A stretch of 44,914 nucleotides of DNA from Chloroflexota bacterium (GTDB taxonomy: Bacteria; Chloroflexota; Anaerolineae; B4-G1), in NCBI GenBank assembly GCA_024232355.1, contig JAAEPW010000650.1, positions 1-44,914 on the forward strand. Reading direction: 5' to 3'. The position numbers and the translations under genes were made by a program. The notes beneath the pieces were generated by a model, which saw only the letters and a list, made by a program, of their open reading frames with translations, had not been told where the DNA came from and ran no database searches. Shown here piece after piece: positions 1 through 8,254 of the stretch. The stretch's first letter is position 1, and each line of letters starts with the position of its first letter.

Positions 1-138
1 AGCATCGCAATGTTCTCGACTATCTCGTTGAAGCCTGTGACGCAGCAAATTGGGGTAGGCAAGCTCCATCCCTACTCCCAGGAGACACTGTGATTGTTGG
101 ATAAGTCATCGGGGGCGTTATACCCCCTGAACGGTTAC
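1..138 (+). mobile_element. Right end of an IS66-family insertion sequence (cut by window edge)
   Basis: The element holds the last codons of a transposase (stop at 102-104) and ends in an inverted-repeat-like sequence, CCCCTGAACGGTTAC, finishing at base 138. Read from the outside this is GTAACCGTTCAGGGG, the form typical of IS66-family termini, which start with GTAA. Coding sequence of an unrelated gene (degV) begins immediately after it, which sets the boundary independently. The 8 bases after the end (AATTCCTA, 139-146) would be one copy of the target duplication. The left end lies outside the window. Confidence 0.6.
3..104 (+). CDS. IS66-family transposase, C-terminal end only (partial)
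   Basis: Only the last 33 residues are in the window, in the frame that opens at base 3 and stops with TAA at 102-104. They include LDYLVEACDAANWGRQAPS followed by LLP, which resembles the C-terminus of IS66-type DDE transposases found in Chloroflexi and cyanobacteria. The family assignment rests on this short tail plus the IS66-like terminal sequence 34 bases downstream. The catalytic part is not visible, so activity cannot be judged. Confidence 0.5.
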   Translation, partial: HRNVLDYLVEACDAANWGRQAPSLLPGDTVIVG

Positions 139-139
139 A

Positions 140-304
140 ATTCCTAAAGATGCCTTGGGTGATTTGAACATTCCGGTGATTCCCTTGTGGGTTCTCTGGG
201 CCGGGGTCTTTGGCATCTCTAAAGTTTACCGTACCATGATCAGCCCCGTGATTGGCACCCACGCGGGGCCAGGGACCGTTGGTTTGGCCTTTTGCGTCAA
301 GTAG
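140..304 (+). pseudogene. degV fragment (fatty-acid-binding DegV family protein, C-terminus), cut by the insertion sequence
   Basis: An open frame starts right at the inner border of the insertion sequence and runs to TAG at 302-304, giving 54 residues without a start codon. It ends in SPVIGTHAGPGTVGLAF, which matches the C-terminal signature of DegV-family proteins (the GTHxGPG motif that helps bind the fatty-acid head group). DegV proteins are about 280 residues long, so about four fifths is missing here. The rest may lie on the far side of the element, outside the window. The frame is intact, so the insertion may be recent. Confidence 0.65.
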
Positions 305-350
305 CTCTTGCGCCGAGTGATGGTGTATTTTCGTTAACCGACGACGCGAC

Positions 351-379
351 TTGCCGAGAAGGGCAATACGTGGTAGAAT
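351..379 (+). promoter_or_regulatory. Sigma-70-type promoter for the tRNA genes
   Basis: TTGCCG at 351-356 and TAGAAT at 374-379 are 17 bases apart, with TG one base before the -10 box (extended -10). Transcription would start near 386, a few bases before tRNA-Cys at 393. It could drive both tRNAs and perhaps rplI behind them. Confidence 0.55.
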
Positions 380-392
380 TTTCACTGCTCCG

Positions 393-464
<72 letters not shown>

Positions 465-486
465 CCTGAACAGAGCACCTTGAGAA

Positions 487-508
487 ACGGGCAGCTTGAG
501 CTGCCCGT
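487..508 (+). other. Perfect 9-bp hairpin between the two tRNAs
   Basis: ACGGGCAGC (487-495), loop TTGA, GCTGCCCGT (500-508). No T run follows on the plus strand, so it is not a classic terminator. It may be a processing or pausing structure in a tRNA-Cys/tRNA-Leu transcript. Confidence 0.5.
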
Positions 509-517
509 ACCGTATGT

Positions 518-600
518 GGGGCGGTGGCGAAATGGCAGACGCCGGGGACTTAAAATCCTCTGTCCGTGAGGACGTGTGGGTTCGACTCCCACCCGCCCTA
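518..600 (+). tRNA. tRNA-Leu (anticodon TAA)
   Basis: A class II tRNA with a long variable arm. The acceptor GGGGCGG (518-524) pairs with CCGCCCT (593-599), with a G-T wobble at the first pair. The anticodon loop CTTAAAA gives TAA, the T arm is GTGGG/CCCAC, and the discriminator is A600. CCA is not encoded. The variable arm reads TGTCCGTGAGGACGT, with its own short stem. Confidence 0.95.
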
Positions 601-644
601 CTAGAACTCATAACGTGTTACGTATCATATTGGAGGCAAGTAAC

Positions 645-1172
645 GTGAAAATTATCCTGACCAGTGAAGTACACAACCTGGGGCAGGCAGGTGACGTCAA
701 AGAAGTCACGACCGGTTATGCCCGCAACTATTTAATCCCCCAAGGACTGGCGATAAGGGCCACTGCTGGCGCTATAAAAGAATTCGAGCGCAAGCAAACG
801 GCAGAGCTCCGTCGGGAAGAGCAACTGGCAGCCCGTGCCGAAGCTCTCGTAGAACGGCTCAACAAGGTTATCCTAAACTTTGAGGCCAAGGCCAGCGAAA
901 AGGGCCGTCTCTTTGGTTCTATCACCACCGCTGACATTGCCCAAGCCCTCGAGCGCGAGATCGGGGAAAAATTTGACCGGCGCAAGCATATCGCCTCCGA
1001 GCCACTCCGGACCGTGGGCGAACACACGATCTCTGTGCGCCTGACGTCAGAGATCGTGGCCGAGGTCAAAGCCATTGTGAAACCAGAGGGCGGCGAACTA
1101 CCGGAAGTAACCCCAGAAGAACCTGTAGAGGAACCAACACCAACGGACGAACAGCCCGAAGCGGAAGAGTAG
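645..1172 (+). CDS. rplI: 50S ribosomal protein L9
   Basis: A 175-residue protein that binds 23S rRNA at the base of the L1 stalk in the large ribosomal subunit. The N-terminal domain is typical (VKIILTSEVHNLGQAGD, then VTTGYARNYLIPQGLA), followed by the long connecting helix (about residues 45-80) and the C-terminal domain. After about residue 150 there is an extra acidic, proline-rich tail (PEEPVEEPTPTDEQ) that L9 usually lacks. GTG at 645 was chosen because GGAGG lies at 632-636 and the family N-terminus begins there; a longer frame upstream runs through tRNA-Leu and is not credible. A rodZ-like gene follows after 29 bases. Confidence 0.95.
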   Translation: MKIILTSEVHNLGQAGDVKEVTTGYARNYLIPQGLAIRATAGAIKEFERKQTAELRREEQLAARAEALVERLNKVILNFEAKASEKGRLFGSITTADIAQALEREIGEKFDRRKHIASEPLRTVGEHTISVRLTSEIVAEVKAIVKPEGGELPEVTPEEPVEEPTPTDEQPEAEE

Positions 1173-1201
1173 CAGTCTTCCGACGATTGCAGTAAGGCAA
1201 T

Positions 1202-2032
1202 ATGGGAACGCTCGGTGTATGGTTGCGCCAAACGCGTGAGGCCAAGGGAAGCTCACTGGAACAGGTCGAGGATGCCACACGCATTCGCCCCCGTTTTCTG
1301 GAAGCACTAGAAACGGGGGACTTTTCGGCTTTTCCCGGTGGCGAAGTGCAGATCCGTGGTTTTTTGCGCATCTATGCGCGCTATCTCGACCTTGCTTCTA
1401 ATCAGGTTTTGGCCCGTTATGATACCGAGATGCACGGCGCTGAGGCCGCTTTGTCTGACACATCCGTGAACACAGGGTCTGATTCCTCTGCTCGCCTGGC
1501 CGCCAGGCCAACACCACAACGCATTGCCCCCATCTCTGCCTCTCGACCAGGCACAGCGAACCTGCCAACTTTGGTAATCGTGGGTGTTGCGATCATTGTT
1601 CTGGTGGCAGCGCTGGTGGCAGGGGGTTATTTCATCATCCGCAACATTGGTGAAAGGGTGAGCGCCACTGCAACTGTTACCCCAACTGGCCCCGCGGAGC
1701 CTGCGGTATGGCCAACAGCCACGGCAACGCCACCTGCGCTTGCCGTCACCCCTGTCTTTTCGGTCGATCCTGAGGGAGGCGTAACGCTGTCACTGGAAGC
1801 CACCGAACACGTCTGGGTGCGCGTAATCGCCGACGGCACGATGGTCTTTAGTGGGATGTTGGATCCCGGACCGGCTGCATCTTGGTCGGGCCAGGAAACG
1901 ATCAGTGTGGAGACCGGCAACGGCGCTGCGCTACAAGTGACAGTCAACGAACAGTTGCAAGGCGCGATGTGTGGACGTGCCGAGGTCTGCACCCGCACAT
2001 GGGGCTCAACAGGTGAAATCGTTGTCCCATAG
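1202..2032 (+). CDS. RodZ-like helix-turn-helix membrane protein
   Basis: A 276-residue protein with an N-terminal xenobiotic-response-type helix-turn-helix (about residues 3-70), a low-complexity linker, one membrane segment (about 122-147) and a C-terminal beta domain of the RodZ_C/DUF4115 type (about 185-276, starting near DPEGGVTLSLEA). RodZ links MreB to the cell-shape machinery in the inner membrane. In Chloroflexi the same architecture is common, but the role is not settled, and no mreB is visible here. The Thr/Pro/Ala stretch after the membrane segment is probably an extracytoplasmic spacer. AAGG precedes the ATG. The 3' end overlaps rimO by 20 bases, so the two are probably translationally coupled. 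Confidence 0.8.
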   Translation: MGTLGVWLRQTREAKGSSLEQVEDATRIRPRFLEALETGDFSAFPGGEVQIRGFLRIYARYLDLASNQVLARYDTEMHGAEAALSDTSVNTGSDSSARLAARPTPQRIAPISASRPGTANLPTLVIVGVAIIVLVAALVAGGYFIIRNIGERVSATATVTPTGPAEPAVWPTATATPPALAVTPVFSVDPEGGVTLSLEATEHVWVRVIADGTMVFSGMLDPGPAASWSGQETISVETGNGAALQVTVNEQLQGAMCGRAEVCTRTWGSTGEIVVP

Positions 2033-3374
2033 TTTTTACCTCATTTCCCTCGGCTGCCCCAAAAACCTGGTGGACAGCGCCGGGCTGGCGACGATTCTGG
2101 GCCATGCTGGATACACCACAGCCGACACCCCTGAAGAAGCCGACCTGCTCATCGTCAACACTTGCGGGTTCATCGAGCCAGCGCGGGAAGAGTCTCGCAC
2201 TGTGCTACAGGAACTGACTCATGCCAGACAGCCCGGACAACGGATCATTGCTGCGGGGTGTTATACACAACGTTCCCCGGATGAATTGATCAAGTCTGTG
2301 CCCGGTTTGGATGGCCTCATCAGTACGCGCCGTTGGATGGATATCGTCACCCTCGTTGAGCAGTTGGACGAACGGAGGAGAGGCGGGACGGAAGGAACTA
2401 TCTGTCATCTGCCAGAGGTGCCGATGGTCGGGCAAGACACAGGGGACATTCTCCGGGCGGTTGCCCAAGGTGCCAGCGCTTATCTCAAAGTCAGTGACGG
2501 CTGCCGCCGATCCTGTGCCTTTTGCGCCATCCCATTGATCAAAGGAACTGCCGTGAGCCGTCCGCCTGATGAAATTCTGGCTGATGCCGTATGGCTGGCC
2601 GAACAGGGGGTTCAGGAAATCGTTCTTGTTGCCCAAGACACTACTGACTATGGGCGCGATTTGAGGCTGCGGGAGGGTATTGCGGAATTGTTGGAACAGT
2701 TGGTGGACGCAGTGCCGCAAGTGCCGTGGATCCGTATGATGTACGCCTATCCAGACCGGATCACGAAACGGTTGATCGAAACCATGGCCCGTCATCCACA
2801 AATCTTGCCATACCTCGACATTCCCCTCCAACATGCCCATCCCGACGTGCTGCGCCGCATGCGCCGGCCTGCCGACATCGAGCGAGTGTGTCGCACCATC
2901 GAGCGACTCCGGGCGGCAATGCCCAACATTGCCATCCGCACCACCTTTTTGGTGGGCTATCCCGGCGAGACCGACGCGGAATTCCAGATGTTGTTGGACT
3001 TTGTCGACGAAATGGAATTTGACCGCGTGGGCGTCTTTGCCTACTCGCACGAAGCGGGCACCTCCGCAGCCGAGATGGCCGACGACGTGCCGCCAGAGGT
3101 CAAGGAAGAGCGGCGAGAGTGGTTGATGGAGGTCCAACAGCCCATCTCCCTGACAAGGAACCAGGCATTGGTCGGGCAAACGCTGGATGTGCTGATCGAG
3201 GGCCAGGGAGACGAGTTGAGTGTGGGCCGTTCCTACCGTGACGCGCCAGAGATTGACGGATTGGTGCTAGTTCAAGCCGAGTTGCCCATTGGTGAAATTA
3301 CCCCCGTACAGATCACAGGTGCGCTAGAGTATGATCTGCTCGGCGAGCCGCTAGTGGATGTGGGCGACCAGTAA
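2013..3374 (+). CDS. rimO: Ribosomal protein S12 methylthiotransferase RimO
   Basis: A radical-SAM enzyme that methylthiolates an aspartate of ribosomal protein S12. Numbering from GTG 2013 (453 residues), the N-terminal domain has the three cluster cysteines C15, C51 and C83 and the ISLGCPKN motif that separates RimO from MiaB. The radical-SAM motif is CRRSCAFC (C164, C168, C171), and a TRAM-like domain forms the last 65 or so residues. GTG at 2013 was preferred because GGGGC sits about eight bases upstream and the sequence starts at the family N-terminus; TTG at 2022 is an alternative. The gene overlaps the rodZ-like gene, an arrangement that places it near rplI and translation functions. 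Confidence 0.93.
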   Translation: MKSLSHSFYLISLGCPKNLVDSAGLATILGHAGYTTADTPEEADLLIVNTCGFIEPAREESRTVLQELTHARQPGQRIIAAGCYTQRSPDELIKSVPGLDGLISTRRWMDIVTLVEQLDERRRGGTEGTICHLPEVPMVGQDTGDILRAVAQGASAYLKVSDGCRRSCAFCAIPLIKGTAVSRPPDEILADAVWLAEQGVQEIVLVAQDTTDYGRDLRLREGIAELLEQLVDAVPQVPWIRMMYAYPDRITKRLIETMARHPQILPYLDIPLQHAHPDVLRRMRRPADIERVCRTIERLRAAMPNIAIRTTFLVGYPGETDAEFQMLLDFVDEMEFDRVGVFAYSHEAGTSAAEMADDVPPEVKEERREWLMEVQQPISLTRNQALVGQTLDVLIEGQGDELSVGRSYRDAPEIDGLVLVQAELPIGEITPVQITGALEYDLLGEPLVDVGDQ

Positions 3375-3391
3375 TCAACGGCTACGACAGT

Positions 3392-3424
3392 CCCGTAACT
3401 GGCCTGTAACCCGCCCGTAACCCC
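3392..3424. repeat. Three tandem 11-bp repeats behind rimO
   Basis: CCCGTAACTGG, CCTGTAACCCG and CCCGTAACCCC stand head to tail. A period of 11 bases puts each GTAAC on nearly the same face of the helix. They lie about 200 bases before the next gene, followed by a possible -10 box (TACAAT, 3443-3448) and a GGGTTCA/TGAACCC hairpin (3456-3485). They may be a regulator binding site for the cyclase gene. Confidence 0.5.
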
Positions 3425-3623
3425 GTTTTCTCCCAGGTTGCGTACAATTATGAAGGGGTTCAGTCACTCTGTTTTCTGTGAACCCAACTGCGCCACCCTA
3501 GGAAAGACGGGGCTGGGTTTGACGATTCGCACTGATATCACAAAGCACCCAGCGCTGGTTTGTTCAGTCGGTGCGATTACGGCTGAGTGATCGTTTGCCA
3601 GTTTGGCTGGTACTCGCTGTATT

Positions 3624-6600
3624 ATGAAGTGTTTTGCTTGCGGGTTTGAGAATCCAAATGGATTTACTTTTTGCGGTCGATGCGGCCACAAACTGACCTT
3701 ACAGTGCGTCAACTGCGGCGCTGATAGTCCCTCTGGCTTTGCCTACTGCGGCCGGTGCGGCACTCGATTGTCGCCCGCCGAAGCTTCTACCGCCCTTATT
3801 TCCGAGACCAACTTGGAGCGTCTCCGGTCTTATCTGCCACTCTACCACCTCGACGATCTGCCCCCGGCTCCTTTTTGGGAACAAGATGACCTGCTTCGCA
3901 CACAAGGTCACCTGGATCGTTTGCTCGACACTGTCATTACCTACCTGCCACGCCACTTGGTGCAGACCGAACTGACTGCGGGTAACGTGCCATCGGTCGG
4001 CGGCGCTTTTCTGGACGGTGCGCTGCTCTATGCCGACATTAGTGGATTTACGCCCCTGTCTGAGCGGCTGAGCACTTTGGGCAAAGAAGGAGCCGAGCAG
4101 ATCACCGACCTGGTCAACCGCTACTTGAGCGCTATGCTGGAGGTGCTCTTTGCCCACGGCGGCGATCTTTTCAAGTTTGGCGGTGATGGCTTGCTGGCTT
4201 TTTTCCCCGGTCAAACCTGTGGCAGTGGCAATGCCTTGCAAGCGGCCTGGGCTATGCAAGAGGCTATGAACGCCTTTCGTCGGGTCAAAACCAGTTTGGG
4301 GACGTTTCCGCTGCAAATGAAGATCGGCTTGCACGCGGGGTCGATCTTTACCGCGCGCGTGGGCACCGCCGTCGAGCGAGAATTCATCGTTACTGGCCCG
4401 ACCGTCAATGCCACGGCCCGAGCCGGAGGGTTGGCTGGCGCCAAGCAGATCATCATCAGCTCCACCGTCAACCGCCAAGTCGAGGACAGTGGCTGGCTGA
4501 CCAGTGTAAAGGGGCCGGCCGGTCACTATTTGGTCAAACATGTTCGCCCGCACGCCCCTACGATTTTGCCCCCTCATCCGTTCTCTCCCCCGACGTCCGC
4601 GGACTTGGGCCAACATATCGACCAGCCCGGCGACTCGATAGGCCGGACGTTGAACGCCCTGGAGCGCCTGACCCCCTATCTTCCCCCGGGCCTGCTTCCG
4701 CGCTTGGTGTCTGATCCCGTTCAGGACGAGGCCAGCGGGGAGAACCGGTTGGTCGCGATCCTTTTTGCCAACTTTGTGGGGGCCAGTGAGTTGGTCACCC
4801 GCCTGGGCCGGGAGCGTGCGGACGATATTGCCCAGGCTCTGCACCAGTACTTTGTGACGATGCACCAGGTCTTGGCACGCTACGGCGGTGTGGTCAACAA
4901 GGTAGATATTGATGAGCGCGGCGATAATCTGATGGCTCTCTTTGGCGCGCCGGTGGCCCACGAGGACGACGCCGAGCGGGCCGTACGGGCGGCGCTAGAG
5001 ATGCAAACTGCCACTGACGAATTCTGTGAGACCCACGGCCTGCCAGAAAAAACCTGGTTGCGGGGGCAGCGTATCGGCGTGAGTAATGGTATGGTCTTTG
5101 CCGGGCACGTGGGGGCAACCAGCCGGCGCGAGTACACCGTGATGGGCGACGAGGTCAACCTGGCGGCCCGGTTGATGAGCGCCGCCGCCGAAGGCGAAAT
5201 CCTGCTCGCCAGTTACGTCCAGCGCAAAGTCATCGCTTTTTTCGAACTGATTGACCGGGGCCAAGTCGTCCTAAAGGGCAAGAGCAAGCCGGTGCCCACC
5301 TATACCATCGTCGGCCGCCGCGCGCAGCCGGAACCGGTACGTGGCATTCGGGGTCTAAACTCGCCCTTGGTCGGTCGGGCCGATTCGACCATGGTGTTGC
5401 AGTGGTTGATCGAAGAACTGCGCACGGGGCGAGGCAATATCGTGTCTCTCATCGGCGAGGCGGGATTGGGCAAGAGCCGCCTGGTCGCCGAACTGCGCAG
5501 CGAGGTCCTCGCCCAGGGCGGCATTACCTGGCTGGATGGGCGCTGCCTGTCTTACACTCAGCAGGTAAGCTATTCGGCCTTGAGCGACGTGATCCACACC
5601 GCTCTGGGTATCGTCGAAACAGATAACGAGCTCGATATCCGGGTCAAGTTGCACCGTCGCGTGACCGAACTGCTGCCCGATGAAGCCGACCGGGATATTC
5701 TGCCCTACCTGGCCCGCTTTTTTGGCCTGCCGTTAACTGACCCCGAGGCCGAACGGGTGGCTTATCTGGAAGGAGAAGCCCTACAGCGCCAGATACTGCG
5801 GGCCGTCGTCATGCTCTTGGCGCAGATCGCCCGCGAGCGCCCGCTGGTGCTCGCCTTTGACGACCTGCACTGGGCCGACTCGGCCTCGCTGACCCTGTTG
5901 GAACGTTGTCTGAACCTCACCTACCATGCCCCGGTCTTGATCCTGTTGATCTACCGGCCAGAGCGGGCCCACGGCTGCTGGGCTTTGGGGCAAGCGGCAA
6001 CCCGCGACTATCCCAACCGCCACCTAGAGATCAACCTGACGCCGCTCAAGATGGACTTTGAACAGGACAAGGAACTGGTACGCAATCTGCTGTCGTTGGA
6101 GCAACTACCACCTGTCCTCGCTGAACTGATCGCCCGGGCTGAGGGTAATCCATTCTATATCGAAGAGATCATCCGCACGCTTATTGACCAGCAAGTGCTC
6201 GTCCGCGAGAATGGCCAATGGCATTTGGCCCGAGAAGATGATCTGCAAGCCATTCCCGATACGCTCCAGGGAATCATTGTGGCTCGCATGGACCGGTTAC
6301 CAGAGGATGCCCGGCGCACGCTGCAACTGGCGGCGGTGATCGGGCGCATTTTCTCCCACCAAGTACTGGATTCACTGGCCTCGGCGGCGGCTATGGCCGT
6401 CCAGTTGGACGCCGGTCTGGCCCTGTTGCAGCGGGCCGAGTTGGTGCGCGAGCGAAGGCGCGTGCCGGAACTCGAGTATATTTTCAAGCACCGGATGATC
6501 CACGACGTGGTTTATGAAAGCCTTTTGATGCGTGACCGCCGGTTCTACCACCGCTTGGTAGGCCAACACCTGGAATCGCTGTACACTGGTCAAAAGTTGG

Positions 6601-8066
6601 AAGAGACGTACGAGTTGCTGGCCCATCACTATAGCCGCTCCGACGACCAAGAAAAGGGCCTGGAATATTTGGTCAAATCTGGCGACAAAGCACGCACCGC
6701 TTACGCGAACCCGGAGGCGATTGCCTTTTACCAACAGGCCAAATCCCTGGCCGAGGAACTGGACCGGACGCAGGATCAAGCCGCCATCGCTGAGGGATTG
6801 GGAGATGTCCTATTCCGTGTAGGCGAGTACGACAAGGCCCTGATATGCTATGAGAGTGCCCTGTATCCCAACCTGGAGGTTCGTCAGCAGGCCGATCTGC
6901 ATCGGTGCATTGCGATGGTTTACGAAAAGCAAGGCGAGTACGAATCCGCTCTGGAGGCTTGCTATCGAGGGATTGACCGCTTGTCGCCGGATGGTGAAAA
7001 GACGGTCGAGATGGCCCGGCTGCTGACCCAATGCTCTCGCGTGTACCGCCGCCAGGGCAAAAACGACGCGGCTTTGATGAATGGAAAAGCCAGCCTAGTT
7101 ATATTGGAGGGCACCGCGCACTATAAGGAAATCGCCGAGGCTCATAATGTCTTTGGGCTTGCTTTTCGGGATACACAGCCCGCTGTAGCGATCGAACACC
7201 TGGAGCAAGCGTTGAGCATTTTGGAACGGATCGGCGACGAGTACGAAGCCGCCAGGATATACAATAACCTGGCGATCATTTATTATCAGACCGATCTGGC
7301 CCGTTCGACGGATTATTTTGGTCGCTATTTGGACACTATGCAACGACTGGGTGACGTGTGGGGCGAGTCGACCGCCCTTCAGAATCTGGGCATCATTCAC
7401 TATGCCCGAGGTAACTATACCCAAGCGGTTGACTATTACCAGCGCAGCCTAGAGATGAAGGAACGCTTGGGTGATAATCTGGGCATCGCCCAATGCCACA
7501 ACAACATGGGAGAAGCCTATCGCGCTCAAGGAGACCCGAACCAGGCCATCGTCCACCTGGAGAAAGCTTTGTCCATAGCCCGGGAGATCGGCGCTAGTGA
7601 CCCAGAGACCGAGTGTTATCGTCAGTTGGCCGAGTGTTACCTAGAGGCCAGTGATCCCGAACGGGCGCTGGCGGCTTGTCAAGAAGCGATGACACACGTC
7701 AAAAAGATCAGCAACCGTAAGGAAGAAGGGAACATATACCGCGTTTTTGGCAGCGCTTATCTTCAGAGTGGAGACCCGACTTTGGCCCAGGTTCACCTAG
7801 AGCAAAGCGTGATGATCCTGCGTGAATTGAACCAAGAATTTGATCTGGGAACGGCGCTCTACGACTATGCCCAAGCCCTGATCCAGTTGGGTCAGATTGT
7901 CATGGCTCGGGAGCAGTTGTCAGTAGCGTTAAAGCTTTTCGAGCGATTGGGCTTGCCCCGAGAACAGGAACGGGTCCAGATCGTGCTGGACCAATTACTC
8001 GGAGGGCGTCTGAACGGGACTGTACCTGTTTATGATGGCGCTGGGCCAGATGCCGCACTGCCGTAA
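3624..8066 (+). CDS. Zinc-ribbon, double cyclase, AAA-ATPase and TPR regulator
   Basis: A 1480-residue cytoplasmic signalling protein. Domains in order: two zinc ribbons (Cys 3, 6, 17, 20 and 28, 31, 42, 45); a class III cyclase domain at about 130-310 with both metal aspartates (ADISGF; FGGDGLLAFF); a second cyclase-like domain at about 375-570; an AAA/STAND ATPase from about 585 with Walker A GEAGLGKS (near 610) and Walker B LVLAFDDLHWAD; and a long TPR array from about 1020 to the end. The second cyclase domain reads FANFVG where the first metal aspartate is expected, so it may be non-catalytic. This layout is widespread in Chloroflexi as adenylate/guanylate cyclase-type proteins, but the product and trigger are unknown. 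ATG 3624 starts directly at the first zinc ribbon; no clear ribosome binding site precedes it. The gene stands alone. Confidence 0.85.
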   Translation: MKCFACGFENPNGFTFCGRCGHKLTLQCVNCGADSPSGFAYCGRCGTRLSPAEASTALISETNLERLRSYLPLYHLDDLPPAPFWEQDDLLRTQGHLDRLLDTVITYLPRHLVQTELTAGNVPSVGGAFLDGALLYADISGFTPLSERLSTLGKEGAEQITDLVNRYLSAMLEVLFAHGGDLFKFGGDGLLAFFPGQTCGSGNALQAAWAMQEAMNAFRRVKTSLGTFPLQMKIGLHAGSIFTARVGTAVEREFIVTGPTVNATARAGGLAGAKQIIISSTVNRQVEDSGWLTSVKGPAGHYLVKHVRPHAPTILPPHPFSPPTSADLGQHIDQPGDSIGRTLNALERLTPYLPPGLLPRLVSDPVQDEASGENRLVAILFANFVGASELVTRLGRERADDIAQALHQYFVTMHQVLARYGGVVNKVDIDERGDNLMALFGAPVAHEDDAERAVRAALEMQTATDEFCETHGLPEKTWLRGQRIGVSNGMVFAGHVGATSRREYTVMGDEVNLAARLMSAAAEGEILLASYVQRKVIAFFELIDRGQVVLKGKSKPVPTYTIVGRRAQPEPVRGIRGLNSPLVGRADSTMVLQWLIEELRTGRGNIVSLIGEAGLGKSRLVAELRSEVLAQGGITWLDGRCLSYTQQVSYSALSDVIHTALGIVETDNELDIRVKLHRRVTELLPDEADRDILPYLARFFGLPLTDPEAERVAYLEGEALQRQILRAVVMLLAQIARERPLVLAFDDLHWADSASLTLLERCLNLTYHAPVLILLIYRPERAHGCWALGQAATRDYPNRHLEINLTPLKMDFEQDKELVRNLLSLEQLPPVLAELIARAEGNPFYIEEIIRTLIDQQVLVRENGQWHLAREDDLQAIPDTLQGIIVARMDRLPEDARRTLQLAAVIGRIFSHQVLDSLASAAAMAVQLDAGLALLQRAELVRERRRVPELEYIFKHRMIHDVVYESLLMRDRRFYHRLVGQHLESLYTGQKLEETYELLAHHYSRSDDQEKGLEYLVKSGDKARTAYANPEAIAFYQQAKSLAEELDRTQDQAAIAEGLGDVLFRVGEYDKALICYESALYPNLEVRQQADLHRCIAMVYEKQGEYESALEACYRGIDRLSPDGEKTVEMARLLTQCSRVYRRQGKNDAALMNGKASLVILEGTAHYKEIAEAHNVFGLAFRDTQPAVAIEHLEQALSILERIGDEYEAARIYNNLAIIYYQTDLARSTDYFGRYLDTMQRLGDVWGESTALQNLGIIHYARGNYTQAVDYYQRSLEMKERLGDNLGIAQCHNNMGEAYRAQGDPNQAIVHLEKALSIAREIGASDPETECYRQLAECYLEASDPERALAACQEAMTHVKKISNRKEEGNIYRVFGSAYLQSGDPTLAQVHLEQSVMILRELNQEFDLGTALYDYAQALIQLGQIVMAREQLSVALKLFERLGLPREQERVQIVLDQLLGGRLNGTVPVYDGAGPDAALP

Positions 8067-8143
8067 ACGGGCGACTGAAGCTGTTGTTGATTGGTGATGC
8101 TTCCTTCTGCGTACAATCAGTACTTGGTGTTTTAGAAACAAGT

Positions 8144-8251
8144 TGAGGAGCGAGGCATTCCCAAATGCCGGTTTAGGCTGTTCGGAAACAGAGTTTCGCA
8201 GACACCCTCCGTATTTCTGAATACGCCGCATTTGGGAATGCTCTCCCCTCA
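8144..8251. repeat. Palindromic intergenic repeat, copy A (108 bp)
   Basis: The ends are TGAGG and CCTCA. Inside, GCATTCCCAAATGC (8155-8168) pairs with GCATTTGGGAATGC (8228-8241), so the whole unit folds into one long stem with smaller inner hairpins. A near copy lies at 37117-37223, a truncated one at 35384-35450, and a diverged inverted one at 19758-19846. It sits between two convergent genes and may end transcription from both sides. Confidence 0.8.
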
Positions 8252-8254
8252 CAG

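Noticed and set aside
2205..3179. 324-codon minus-strand frame inside rimO
   Set aside because: Antisense shadow of a fully conserved radical-SAM gene; no ribosome binding site and composition of a reversed coding strand.
3699..4961. 420-codon minus-strand frame inside the cyclase gene
   Set aside because: Shadow of conserved zinc-ribbon and cyclase domains on the other strand.
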